NCBI GenBank assembly: GCA_944329425.1
Contig: CALVIG010000006.1
Span: 1 to 64,000, forward strand
Direction of reading: 5' to 3'
From: an uncultured Bacilli bacterium
GTDB taxonomy: Bacteria; Bacillota_I; Bacilli_A; RF39; UBA660
Length of the DNA stretch: 64,000 nucleotides
The notes beneath the pieces were generated by a model that was given only the letters and a program-made list of their open reading frames with translations, did not search any database and was not told the DNA's origin. Shown here one piece after another: positions 16,001 through 24,619 of the stretch. The translations under genes and the position numbers were made by a program. Numbering within the stretch: the first letter of the stretch is position 1; the number at the start of each line of letters is the position of its first letter.

Positions 16001-18424
16001 ATGGAATATAATTTTAAAGAGATAGAAAAAAAGTGGCAAAAATATTGGGAAGATAATAAAACTTTTAAGACTGATGTTTGGGACTTTTCTAAACCAAAAT
16101 ATTACGTACTTGACATGTTTCCTTATCCTTCTGGAGTAGGTCTTCACGCGGGTCATCCTGAAGGGTATACGGCGACGGACATAGTGTCACGTATGAAAAG
16201 AATGCAAGGATACAACGTACTTCACCCTATGGGATATGATTCATTTGGACTTCCAGCGGAGCAGTATGCCGTTCAAACCGGAAATCACCCAAGCGGCTTT
16301 ACCCAAAAAAACATAGAATATTTTACTAAACAATTAAAAGAATTAGGTTTTGATTATGACTGGGATAGGGTTATCGCAACTTCTGACCCTAAGTATTATA
16401 AATGGACACAGTGGATATTTAAACAATTATATAAGGATGGATACGCAAAATACGTTGATATGCCAGTTAACTGGTGTGAAGAACTTGGAACGGTTTTGTC
16501 TAACGATGAGGTTATTGATGGCAAAAGTGAACGTGGTGGTTATCCTGTTGTAAGAAAAAACATGAAACAATTGTGTATTGATCAGCCAAAGTTTGCACAA
16601 AGGCTTCTTGATGGGTTAAACGAAATAGATTGGCCAGAATCAACTAAGGAAATGCAAAGAAATTGGATTGGTAAATCAGTTGGTGTTGAAGTGGATTTTA
16701 ACGTTGTTGGTGGAGGTAAGTTCTCTATATATACAACTTGCATAGAAACGATATACGGAATTACCTTTATGGTTTTAGCACCTGATGGTAATTTGGTTAA
16801 GGAATTAATGCCTAGAATCGAAAACAAAGATGAAGTAAACGCTTATATAGAAGAAACCTTAAAAAAATCAGATATGGATAGAACAGAGCTTAACAAGGGA
16901 AAATCCGGTTGTATTTTAAAAGGAATATACGCAATAAACCCAGTTAATAAAAAAGAAGTTCCGGTATTTATTGGTGATTTTGTTTTAGCTAATTATGGAA
17001 CTGGAGCAGTAATGGCAGTACCTTCTCATGATCAAAGGGATTTTGAATATGCAACGGTTCATAACATTCCTATGATTCAAGTAATTGATGGAAAAGATGT
17101 AAGTAAGTGCGCTTTTGAAAAACAAGATTATTTGGGTAAAGGATGTAAGTTAGTTAACTCTGAAGAATTTACCGGAATGACGGTTGAGGAAGCTAAGGAA
17201 GCGATCACTAATAAATTGATTAATATAGGTGTTGCAAGAAAGAAAGTTAATTATAAGTTTAGGGAATGGATCTTTGCAAGACAAAGATACTGGGGAGAAC
17301 CCGTTCCTATCGTTCATATGGAAGATGGTACCGATTACGTTTTACCAGATGATGAGTTACCACTTGTATTACCTGAGTTAGAGGATTATAAAGGCCATAA
17401 TGGTAAGGCGCCACTAGAAAACGCGACGGAATGGAAAAAGTATGAAAAAGATGGTAAGAAAGGCATTAGGGAAACGTCTACCATGCCAGGTTCAGCAGGA
17501 TCTAGTTGGTATTATTTAAGATACATTGATCCGCATAATGATAAGGAATTTGCTAATCAAGAATTATTAAAGCACTGGATGCCGGTAGATCTATATATAG
17601 GTGGACCGGAACATGCCGTTGGGCATTTGTTATATTCAAGAATATGGAATAATTACTTACATGATAAAGGTTTATCTCCTGTAAAAGAACCTTTTAAAAA
17701 ATTAGTACATCAAGGTATGATTTTAGGTGAAAATGGTATAAAGATGGGTAAACGTTTTCCTAAGTACGTTGTTAATCCAAGTGATATTGTAGAAAAATAT
17801 GGTGCTGATACGTTAAGATTATATGAAATGTTTATGGGGCCATTAGAGGCTTCAAAACCATGGAGTCAAGCTGGTGTTGAAGGAGCTAAGAAATTCTTAG
17901 ATAGGGTTTGGAGGCTTTATACCGAGGAAAGCAACATAATTGATGAAGATAATAAAAACCTTGAAAAAATATATCATGAAACGGTAAAAAACGTTACTAA
18001 AGATTATGAAAAATTATCATTCAACACCGCTATAAGCTTTTTAATGGTATTCGTAAACGCGGTATATAAAGATAAAAACTTCCCTAGAAAGTACGCTGAA
18101 GGTTTTATAAAATTATTAAATCCTATAGCACCTCACATAACGGAAGAGTTATGGAATAAAGTGCTTGGACATGATAATACGATAGCATATGAACCTTGGC
18201 CAACTTATGATGAATCTAAGTTAGTACAAACCGAGTTTAACATTGCGGTTCAGGTAAACGGTAAGCTAAGGGGTACCATAACCGTTGATGTTAACGATTC
18301 AGAAGAAGTTATAAAACAAAAAGCTTTGTTAAACGAAAACGTAAAAAAACACGTGGAAGGTAAAGAAATAGTTAAGATAATAGTCATTAAAAATAAAATA
18401 GTAAATATCGTTGTAAAAGGATAG
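16001..18424 (+). CDS. leuS: Leucyl-tRNA synthetase
   Basis: Charges tRNA-Leu. 807 residues, full length for a bacterial LeuRS: YVLDMFPYPSG, the HIGH motif as HAGH in GLHAGHPEGYT, a CP1 editing domain (about 225-415, ending near TGAVMAVPSHDQRDFEYA), the GSSWYYLRYIDPHN core segment, the anticodon domain, and the VQVNGKLRG C-terminus. The KMSKS loop reads KMGKR (GIKMGKRFPKYVVNP), a variant of the KMSKR-type loop of some Firmicutes. GGAAGGTG precedes the ATG. It is the last gene of the T-box operon and ends in a terminator. Confidence 0.97.
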   Translation: MEYNFKEIEKKWQKYWEDNKTFKTDVWDFSKPKYYVLDMFPYPSGVGLHAGHPEGYTATDIVSRMKRMQGYNVLHPMGYDSFGLPAEQYAVQTGNHPSGFTQKNIEYFTKQLKELGFDYDWDRVIATSDPKYYKWTQWIFKQLYKDGYAKYVDMPVNWCEELGTVLSNDEVIDGKSERGGYPVVRKNMKQLCIDQPKFAQRLLDGLNEIDWPESTKEMQRNWIGKSVGVEVDFNVVGGGKFSIYTTCIETIYGITFMVLAPDGNLVKELMPRIENKDEVNAYIEETLKKSDMDRTELNKGKSGCILKGIYAINPVNKKEVPVFIGDFVLANYGTGAVMAVPSHDQRDFEYATVHNIPMIQVIDGKDVSKCAFEKQDYLGKGCKLVNSEEFTGMTVEEAKEAITNKLINIGVARKKVNYKFREWIFARQRYWGEPVPIVHMEDGTDYVLPDDELPLVLPELEDYKGHNGKAPLENATEWKKYEKDGKKGIRETSTMPGSAGSSWYYLRYIDPHNDKEFANQELLKHWMPVDLYIGGPEHAVGHLLYSRIWNNYLHDKGLSPVKEPFKKLVHQGMILGENGIKMGKRFPKYVVNPSDIVEKYGADTLRLYEMFMGPLEASKPWSQAGVEGAKKFLDRVWRLYTEESNIIDEDNKNLEKIYHETVKNVTKDYEKLSFNTAISFLMVFVNAVYKDKNFPRKYAEGFIKLLNPIAPHITEELWNKVLGHDNTIAYEPWPTYDESKLVQTEFNIAVQVNGKLRGTITVDVNDSEEVIKQKALLNENVKKHVEGKEIVKIIVIKNKIVNIVVKG

Positions 18425-18442
18425 CAAAAACTATCCTTTTTT
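18419..18442 (+). terminator. leuS terminator
   Basis: GGATAG-CAAAAA-CTATCC then TTTTTT; the leuS stop codon is inside the 5' arm. Confidence 0.85.
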
Positions 18443-18445
18443 GTA

Positions 18446-18474
18446 TTGACAAAAATCCGTTATTATATTAGTAT
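18446..18474 (+). promoter_or_regulatory. Promoter of the 18504 gene pair
   Basis: TTGACA (18446-18451), 17 nt, TAGTAT (18469-18474), directly after the leuS terminator. Confidence 0.7.
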
Positions 18475-18503
18475 ATTTTGCGTTAAAAGAAAGAAGTGCT
18501 ATT

Positions 18504-19007
18504 ATGGATACGCTATCAGATAACATATTTGAAATATACTATGCTAACAAACGAAAAAAAATAAGAAACGTAGCTTTATGCTCTTTATGTGGATCACTTT
18601 TAGCACAAACTTGTGTTGGAAATGATAACTCATTTAAAGCTTTTTTAGCAGCTTGTTTAGCAACTACTTTTACCGCGGGAATTACAAATCTTTCTTGGCT
18701 TGTAAATAAAAAATGTTATAAAGATAGTAAAAGAAAACTAAACAATGTGGGCCGGGAACTAATCATATTAGGATATGATTTGGATAATGATGCTATTAAA
18801 GAAAGTACCGTTTATACTGATTATCAAGATGGATATTTGATAGAATATTATGACAAATATGATAATCCATATTACATATATGAATCTACTAAAGGTAATG
18901 AAGTAAAATATTATTTTCTTGATTCTGATGATGTTGAAGAGTGCTTTGAAAACGAAGACATGAAAAAAGACATAACGAAAATAATAGAAAAGGGACTAAA
19001 TAAATAA
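18504..19007 (+). CDS. Small membrane protein, unknown (pair member 1)
   Basis: 167 residues, not recognised. A basic N-terminus is followed by two hydrophobic stretches (about 23-38 and 45-66, ALCSLCGSLLAQ then FLAACLATTFTAGITNLSWLV), then an acidic cytoplasmic domain rich in Tyr and Asp (DYQDGYLIEYYDKYDNPYYI). Size, topology and spacing are shared with the gene at 19023, suggesting a diverged pair. ATG at 18504 follows AGAAAGAAG. Its promoter is directly behind leuS. Confidence 0.65.
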   Translation: MDTLSDNIFEIYYANKRKKIRNVALCSLCGSLLAQTCVGNDNSFKAFLAACLATTFTAGITNLSWLVNKKCYKDSKRKLNNVGRELIILGYDLDNDAIKESTVYTDYQDGYLIEYYDKYDNPYYIYESTKGNEVKYYFLDSDDVEECFENEDMKKDITKIIEKGLNK

Positions 19008-19022
19008 AAAGGTGATTATAAC

Positions 19023-19550
19023 ATGGAACAAAGAAAACCGGTTTATAAATTATACAAAGATGCCAGCAAAATAGTAAAGAATACCATGTATTTAAGACCG
19101 TTATGCATGGCAATAGGGACTGGCGCTGGAACACTTATTAGTTGCGGAATAAATCCTGATAATAAAGTGCTTGTTGGAATATGTACTGGTATTTCAGGAT
19201 TATTAGTAATTAATGGGTTACGAAACATTAGTAAATTTAAAAGAAAAAATCACAAACTAGAACTTGCTAAAGAAAGATTAAAAGTGTTTCAAGATGAAGC
19301 TAAAAAAATTTTTGATAAAGACGTTAATTTAGACATTGATAACGTTTTACTAGAAGATGATTTTTGTGCATTCCCAACGTTTTTTGAAAATTATAATATA
19401 ATATTTAAAGATGGTGGATTTATTAAAGAAACCATATATAATGGAAAATATAATTGTAGTTATTTTAAGATATTTTCTGATGCAGATGAAAAACAAAAAG
19501 AAGTAGATTTAAGTGACGCTGTTTATAAGGCTTACCAAATGGTTCCGTAG
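19023..19550 (+). CDS. Small membrane protein, unknown (pair member 2)
   Basis: 175 residues, not recognised. Two membrane segments (about 25-42 and 48-64), then a basic helix (KFKRKNHKLELAKERLKVF) and an acidic soluble tail. It follows the previous gene by 15 nt with AAGGTGAT before ATG, so the two are co-transcribed. The layout matches its neighbour (two membrane segments near the N-terminus plus a cytoplasmic domain), but sequence identity by eye is low. The following stretch (19561-19620) has an AT-rich AAATAAG/CTTATTT hairpin that may terminate. Confidence 0.65.
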   Translation: MEQRKPVYKLYKDASKIVKNTMYLRPLCMAIGTGAGTLISCGINPDNKVLVGICTGISGLLVINGLRNISKFKRKNHKLELAKERLKVFQDEAKKIFDKDVNLDIDNVLLEDDFCAFPTFFENYNIIFKDGGFIKETIYNGKYNCSYFKIFSDADEKQKEVDLSDAVYKAYQMVP

Positions 19551-19668
19551 GCAAAATAATTAAAATAGTAAACAAAATAAGTAAATATGCTTATTTTATT
19601 TTATTTTATACTACAAAAATGTTATAATATCTTTATAAGATTAATCCATAATAAAGTTAGGTGAAGTT

Positions 19669-20391
19669 ATGAACATAAATGGTCAAGATATTAATTTTTT
19701 AGATTATGGTAATAAAAAGGGAGATTCAATTGTTTTGCTTCATGGTTGGGGTCAAAACATTCAAATGATGCAGATGTTAGGGGAACCATTTAAAGATAAA
19801 TATCGTATAATAATAGTTGATTTTCCTGGTTTTGGGGCGAGTCCGGAGCCAAAAGAGGCTTTAGATGTTGATGGTTATACGAAAATAATCGAAGAATTAT
19901 TAAAGAAATTAAAAGTAGAAAACCCAATTTTAATAGGCCATTCATTTGGAGGCAGGGTATCGGTTAAGTATGCTTCTAGAAATAAAGTAAAAAAATTAAT
20001 ACTTCTTTCTCCAGCCTTACGAGGCCATGATAAGAAGGGCTTAAAAACAAAGGTATTGAAGTTTATGAAAACCGTTCCGGGAATAAAAAACTTAGAAAGT
20101 TGGGCTAAGAACCATATTGGATCAAGGGATTATAAAGCTGCTAGCCCGATAATGAAGCAGGTACTAGTAAAAACGGTAAATGAAGATTTAAGTAGTGACG
20201 CAATGAAAATAAAAGCACCAACAATCTTGATTTATGGAGATATGGATGATGAGGTCCCAGAAGAAGATACAAAGGAATATGAAAAGTTAATAGATGATTG
20301 TGGGCTTATAATGTATGAAGGTTGTACGCATTATGCTTACTTAGAAAGGCTAAATCAAACAATTAACATAATTGGAAATTTTATAAAATAG
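19669..20391 (+). CDS. Alpha/beta hydrolase
   Basis: 240 residues, single-domain alpha/beta hydrolase. Seen: the oxyanion segment LLHGWGQN, the nucleophile elbow GHSFGG (Ser near residue 93), a cap region about 125-165, an acidic residue in YGDMDDEVPEED and a late His in GCTHYAYLERL. The substrate cannot be told. It is the first of three tightly spaced genes (9 nt to murF), which suggests a role around the cell envelope. AGGTGAAG lies before the ATG. Confidence 0.85.
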   Translation: MNINGQDINFLDYGNKKGDSIVLLHGWGQNIQMMQMLGEPFKDKYRIIIVDFPGFGASPEPKEALDVDGYTKIIEELLKKLKVENPILIGHSFGGRVSVKYASRNKVKKLILLSPALRGHDKKGLKTKVLKFMKTVPGIKNLESWAKNHIGSRDYKAASPIMKQVLVKTVNEDLSSDAMKIKAPTILIYGDMDDEVPEEDTKEYEKLIDDCGLIMYEGCTHYAYLERLNQTINIIGNFIK

Positions 20392-20400
20392 GGAAGTGAT

Positions 20401-21999
20401 ATGATGTTATACTTAGTTAGTTTAATTCCATTTTTGATTTTGCTTATTTATGATTTTAAGAAAATGATTCATATGGCACAGCAAAATTTATATAATGATG
20501 ATAACAGGTTTTTAAGGTGGTCTTTAAAGGATATTAAACAGTTTAAAACGCCACTTAAATGTTCTTTGGTAGTGTTAATAACTTTGATTATTCTTGTTAT
20601 ATTTAAGTTAGATGCCAAAGTTATAACAACGGTTTATTTTGCGTTGGTATGTATAATAATATTACTTATAAAAATAAAAGAAAACAAAAGTAACGACGTT
20701 AAAATAGGACTTAAGGTTACGTCCAGGGTAAAAAGGCTTATGTTTACTAATTTGTTATTATTTTTACTTGTTTTGGCATTTACGTTTTATTTTAAGAACA
20801 TAAATTTGAGGTATTTAATTTTATTTACCTATGAAATAATGATATGTTTTATAATTATGTTATCAATAATAATTAATAAGCCAGTTGAACGTATGGTGTA
20901 TTTATCTTATAAAAGAAAGGCTACTAATAAGCTTCATGAAATGAAAAGTCTTAAGGTAATAGGAATTACCGGAAGTTATGGTAAAACTAGTAGTAAAAAC
21001 ATCTTAAGTGATATCTTAAACGTAAAATATAACGCGCTTCCTAGCCCTAAGAACTTTAATACTCCTTATGGTCTTATTATAACGGTTAATAATCATTTGG
21101 ATAAATTTGATGATATTTTAATTGCGGAAATGGGTGCGTATAAAGTTGGTGAAATAAAAGAGTTGTGCGACTTAGTTAAACCTAAGTATGGTATTTTAAC
21201 AAAAATAGGTACCGCTCACATAGAAATATTTGGTTCACAAGAAAACATTCAAAAAGGGAAGTTTGAACTTATTGAAAGCTTGCCTCATGATGGTATCGGT
21301 GTTTTAAACGCTGATGACCCATTACAAGTTAATTATAAGTTAAAAAATGATTGTAAAATATTGTGGATTGGTATAGAAAACAAGGATGCTGACGTTTTAG
21401 CTACTGATATTAAGACTTCAAATGTTGGCACGACGTTTAACGTTGTTTTTAAAGGTGATAAAAACAAGTATAAGTTTACAACCAAGTTATTGGGGTATAA
21501 TAACATATATAATATTTTAGCGGCATTAGCTTTATCAAAAGAGTTTGGTCTTACCATAGAACAAATGCAAAAAGCGGTGTTAGGTGTTAAAAGCGTTGAA
21601 CACAGACTTGAACTTAGAAAAGCAGGAAACATTACCTACATAGATGATTCTTATAATTCTAATCCGGTTGGTTCTAAAATGGCCTTAGAAGTTTTAAAAA
21701 GCATGCCAGGAACTAAGATAGTTATGACACCAGGCATGGTAGAGTTAGGAGATAAACATTACGAACTTAATAAAAAGTTTGGTACTTACATGAAAGATAC
21801 TACTGACATAGTAATACTAGTAGGAGAAAAGATAACTAAACCCATTAAAGATGGTTTAAAAGAAGTTAATTATAACGAGAAAAACATATACGTTGTTAAG
21901 AGTACTAAAGAAGCTTTTGCACTTGTTAACAGTTTATCAAAGGGTAAGGAAATATACTGCTTGATAGAAAATGATTTACCAGATATATACAATGAATAG
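20401..21999 (+). CDS. murF: MurF-type Mur ligase with N-terminal membrane domain
   Basis: Adds D-Ala-D-Ala to the UDP-MurNAc-tripeptide. 532 residues. Residues 1 to about 165 contain five hydrophobic segments, absent from ordinary soluble MurF. The ligase follows: ATP loop GITGSYGKTSSKN (about 195-205), EMGAYKVGEIKELC, TKIGTAHIEIFGS, the lid EHRLELR and DDSYNSNP. It lies between a hydrolase and ddl, whose product D-Ala-D-Ala is its substrate, 12 nt apart. MurF fits best because of ddl and the DDSYNSNP motif; a MurT-like role is less likely, as no cysteine cluster is seen. Confidence 0.88.
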   Translation: MMLYLVSLIPFLILLIYDFKKMIHMAQQNLYNDDNRFLRWSLKDIKQFKTPLKCSLVVLITLIILVIFKLDAKVITTVYFALVCIIILLIKIKENKSNDVKIGLKVTSRVKRLMFTNLLLFLLVLAFTFYFKNINLRYLILFTYEIMICFIIMLSIIINKPVERMVYLSYKRKATNKLHEMKSLKVIGITGSYGKTSSKNILSDILNVKYNALPSPKNFNTPYGLIITVNNHLDKFDDILIAEMGAYKVGEIKELCDLVKPKYGILTKIGTAHIEIFGSQENIQKGKFELIESLPHDGIGVLNADDPLQVNYKLKNDCKILWIGIENKDADVLATDIKTSNVGTTFNVVFKGDKNKYKFTTKLLGYNNIYNILAALALSKEFGLTIEQMQKAVLGVKSVEHRLELRKAGNITYIDDSYNSNPVGSKMALEVLKSMPGTKIVMTPGMVELGDKHYELNKKFGTYMKDTTDIVILVGEKITKPIKDGLKEVNYNEKNIYVVKSTKEAFALVNSLSKGKEIYCLIENDLPDIYNE

Positions 22000-22011
22000 G
22001 AGTTGATTTAA

Positions 22012-23220
22012 ATGAAGATAAGAGTTGGAGTTTTATTTGGTGGTAAAACAACCGAACACGAGGTAAGTATAATAACCGCGGTTCAGGCAATGGAGTTTTT
22101 AGATGGTGATAAATATGATGTTATTCCAATGTATTTAACAAAGGAAAATGAGTTATACACGGGATCACCATTAAAGGAAATGGAAGTGTATAAAGAACCA
22201 GAACTTTTAAAACGTTATTGTAAAAACGTAGTTTGTTATAATAAAAATGGTTGTTTAACTTTACAAAATAAAAATGGTATTTTTAAAAAGACGATTGCAG
22301 AAGTAGATATTGTAATACCATGCGTTCATGGTTATAACATGGAAGATGGTAACGTTCAAGGAATGCTTGAAACTTATGGCGTTCCTTATACTGGTAGTGA
22401 CATTTACGGATGTACGGTTGGACAAGATAAAGTTTTTCAAAAACAAATATTGCAAGCAGAAGGTGTTCCAGTTCCAAAATATACTTGGTTTTATGATAAT
22501 GAGTATTATGAGGATGAAGAAAAAATATTATCTTCCGTAAAAAAAATCGGTTATCCGGTTATTGTTAAGCCAGCAAGACAAGGAAGTAGTATTGGGATAG
22601 AAATAGCTAAAGATGAGGAAAGTTTAAAGCAAGCGATTGAAGAAGCGATTAAGTATGATGAAAAAATCTTAGTTGAAGAAGTTATCCCAAACATGGTAGA
22701 ACTTAATTGTAGCGTTTTAGGATCAAGTACTTATGCTGAAACTTCTTGTATTGAAGAGGTTAAAGGTAAAGATGAGTTCTTGTCATTTAACGATAAATAC
22801 ATTGGAAATGGTTCTAAAAAAGGAGCTTCTAAAACAATGGGTGCTTCTAAAGGAATGGTTTCAGCTAACCGTGTTATTCCAGCACAGATCACTGATAAAT
22901 TAGCAAAGGAAATATCAGAAACTTCTAAAAAAGCGTTTAGGGCATTAGGCGCAAGTGGCGTTGTTAGAATAGATTACTTATATGATAAAAAGGCAAAAAA
23001 AATATACGTTAACGAACTTAACACGATTCCTGGAAGTTTATCATTTTACTTATGGACTCCGTTAAAAAAAGAATATACCGAGTTATTGGATGATATGATT
23101 AACATAGCGGTAAAAAGGTATAAGAAAAAATTAAAAAAGACAACGATTTTTGACTCTAACATATTATCTAGTTTTAATGGTAGTAAGGGAGTTAAGGGAA
23201 TGAAAGGAAAACTAAGGTAG
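22012..23220 (+). CDS. ddl: D-alanine-D-alanine ligase
   Basis: ATP-grasp enzyme making D-Ala-D-Ala for MurF next door. 402 residues, somewhat longer than usual (about 350-370). Seen: GGKTTEHEVSI at the start, CVHGYNMEDGNVQGMLE, PYTGSDIYGCTVGQDK, VKPARQGSSIGIE, EEVIPNMVELNC, IDYLYD and the active-site ELNTIPGSLSFYLW. The extra residues are a basic C-terminal tail of about 35 (VKRYKKKLKKT onward). AGGAG lies 8 nt before the ATG; a shared hairpin terminates it against a convergent small gene. Confidence 0.95.
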   Translation: MKIRVGVLFGGKTTEHEVSIITAVQAMEFLDGDKYDVIPMYLTKENELYTGSPLKEMEVYKEPELLKRYCKNVVCYNKNGCLTLQNKNGIFKKTIAEVDIVIPCVHGYNMEDGNVQGMLETYGVPYTGSDIYGCTVGQDKVFQKQILQAEGVPVPKYTWFYDNEYYEDEEKILSSVKKIGYPVIVKPARQGSSIGIEIAKDEESLKQAIEEAIKYDEKILVEEVIPNMVELNCSVLGSSTYAETSCIEEVKGKDEFLSFNDKYIGNGSKKGASKTMGASKGMVSANRVIPAQITDKLAKEISETSKKAFRALGASGVVRIDYLYDKKAKKIYVNELNTIPGSLSFYLWTPLKKEYTELLDDMINIAVKRYKKKLKKTTIFDSNILSSFNGSKGVKGMKGKLR

Positions 23221-23227
23221 TAAAAAT

Positions 23228-23249
23228 AAAAGGACCAAATGGTCCTTTT
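23228..23249. terminator. Bidirectional terminator after ddl
   Basis: AAAAGGACC-AAAT-GGTCCTTTT, T-runs on both strands; lies between ddl and the convergent small gene at 23248-23403. Confidence 0.85.
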
Positions 23250-23403
23250 ATTCGTTTTCTTGGTTATTCTGATTTTCGTTTTCTGATTCATTTTCTTTTA
23301 CGTCTTGGTAATATTCTTTACCATTTTGCATTGTTTTTACTTTTTTATCGACGTTTTCGTTACCACAGTTTTTACAATTTTTTTTCTTATCTTTGTTTTT
23401 CAT
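23248..23403 (-). CDS. 51-residue CxxC protein (short gene)
   Basis: Minus-strand gene of 51 codons. It starts at ATG 23403 with AAAGGAAG upstream and stops at the shared terminator. The protein begins MKNKDKKKNCKNCGNENVDK (one CxxC pair) and ends in an acidic Asn/Glu-rich tail (ENESENENQNNQENE). One CxxC is half a zinc ribbon, so metal binding would need a dimer or partner. Good ribosome site, terminator and codon pattern argue that it is real. Function unknown. Confidence 0.6.
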   Translation of the reverse strand: MKNKDKKKNCKNCGNENVDKKVKTMQNGKEYYQDVKENESENENQNNQENE

Positions 23404-23503
23404 TTTTTTTCTTCCTTTCTTTTATATTATCAGTATTTTTAAATAAAATATACATAATTTTATAAAAATGATATAATGTTATTAGGAGTTTTGGAGAAAT
23501 AAT

Positions 23504-24355
23504 ATGAAAGTAGTAAATTATAATGAAAGTATAAGACAAAGTATCGTAGATTGTGATTTATCTGATATATATGATGTTTATAACGGTGCTAAAAATGGTG
23601 ATTTTTACCCAAAGTACGTAGTTGGAGTTTTTTATGAAACCGCGTACATGGTAAGTTGCGGCTTGTTAAAATTATATCCTAATGATGAAGATTCATTGCA
23701 GGATAAAAAATATTTTGAAGCTTTTGAATCGGTTGATGATTTTATTTTTATAATGGATGAAGATATGTTTTTTGACTTATTAGATGCTGTTCATTATTTT
23801 GAAAGTTTGAATTTATACTCAAAAAGAATTTTTATTGAAAGTACGTTAAAAGATAAAGAATTAATGTCATTTTTTCCTTGCTTTTTATTAGATGCGTTTT
23901 CATTCTTAAATAAATATGATGCATCTATTATAGTAGATGAATATAGTGAACGTTTAAAGGAAAATAAGGAATCCGCTTTTTCTGATTCGGTAAGTGCGGC
24001 TATAGAAGGTCTGATTTTATTAGAAAAAGAAGACTTTGATGCGTATAGGTACGTAATTTTAGACATGGTCTGTGATTATTATATTTATTATAATTACTTA
24101 CTTTTAACTGGGAAAATAGAAGATTCATACGAAAGTGATTTGGTAAAAATGATAGAGGATGATTTAAATTCCATGGTGGGCTTTAGTATTGGTAATATAA
24201 GTTTATTACAAACTTTAATTAATGGTTACTTAACTTATAAATTACTAAATAAAAACCAACTAGATGAAATTTCTTGCTTTTATAAAAACTCTAAAAATAA
24301 TGATAAGGTAATTAGGTTAGTTAATAAAACTAAAAGATTAAAAAACGAAATTTAA
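23504..24355 (+). CDS. Hypothetical protein
   Basis: 283 residues, not recognised, no signal peptide. Predominantly helical and acidic with many Tyr/Phe (FEAFESVDDFIFIMDEDMFFDLLDA). It has no obvious motif or domain repeat. ATG at 23504 follows AGGAG (about 12 nt upstream), a slightly long spacing. It stands alone between the convergent CxxC gene and tRNA-Ser, and its terminator contains the tRNA promoter. Confidence 0.6.
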   Translation: MKVVNYNESIRQSIVDCDLSDIYDVYNGAKNGDFYPKYVVGVFYETAYMVSCGLLKLYPNDEDSLQDKKYFEAFESVDDFIFIMDEDMFFDLLDAVHYFESLNLYSKRIFIESTLKDKELMSFFPCFLLDAFSFLNKYDASIIVDEYSERLKENKESAFSDSVSAAIEGLILLEKEDFDAYRYVILDMVCDYYIYYNYLLLTGKIEDSYESDLVKMIEDDLNSMVGFSIGNISLLQTLINGYLTYKLLNKNQLDEISCFYKNSKNNDKVIRLVNKTKRLKNEI

Positions 24356-24385
24356 TTAGGTATAATACTTGACCTAATTTTTTTT
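24354..24385 (+). terminator. Terminator of the 23504 gene
   Basis: 8-bp stem AATTAGGT with ACCTAATT (24354-24361, 24372-24379), then eight T. Its 3' arm contains part of the -35 of the tRNA-Ser promoter. Confidence 0.75.
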
Positions 24386-24397
24386 ATAGTGTAAAAT
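24369..24397 (+). promoter_or_regulatory. tRNA-Ser promoter nested in terminator
   Basis: TTGACC (24369-24374), 17 nt, TAAAAT (24392-24397). The start would be 6-8 nt before the mature tRNA. Confidence 0.65.
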
Positions 24398-24410
24398 TAT
24401 TTTATCAGCT

Positions 24411-24501
24411 GGAGTGATACTCAAGAGGCTGAAGAGGCGCCCCTGCTAAGGGTGTAGGCTGGGCAACTGGCGCGAGGGTTCAAATCCCTCTCACTCCGCC
24501 A
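24411..24501 (+). tRNA. tRNA-Ser, anticodon GCT
   Basis: 91 nt with CCA encoded. Acceptor GGAGTGA pairs with TCACTCC, G is the discriminator, the anticodon loop is CTGCTAA with GCT at 24445-24447 (reads AGC/AGT), there is a long variable arm typical of tRNA-Ser, and the T loop is GGTTCAAATCC. It is a single-gene unit with its own promoter and terminator. Confidence 0.97.
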
Positions 24502-24511
24502 TGATGGAAAC

Positions 24512-24538
24512 AAAACTTCTTTTTAAAAGAAGTTTTTT
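24512..24538 (+). terminator. tRNA-Ser terminator
   Basis: AAAACTTCTTTT with AAAAGAAGTTTT then T-run, 11 nt after the CCA. Confidence 0.8.
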
Positions 24539-24619
24539 ATTTTGCAAAAAATGTGTCATAATATGTCATAATTTATAGTTCTTATGTTATAATTAACGTA
24601 TAAGATAAGGAGGATCAAA

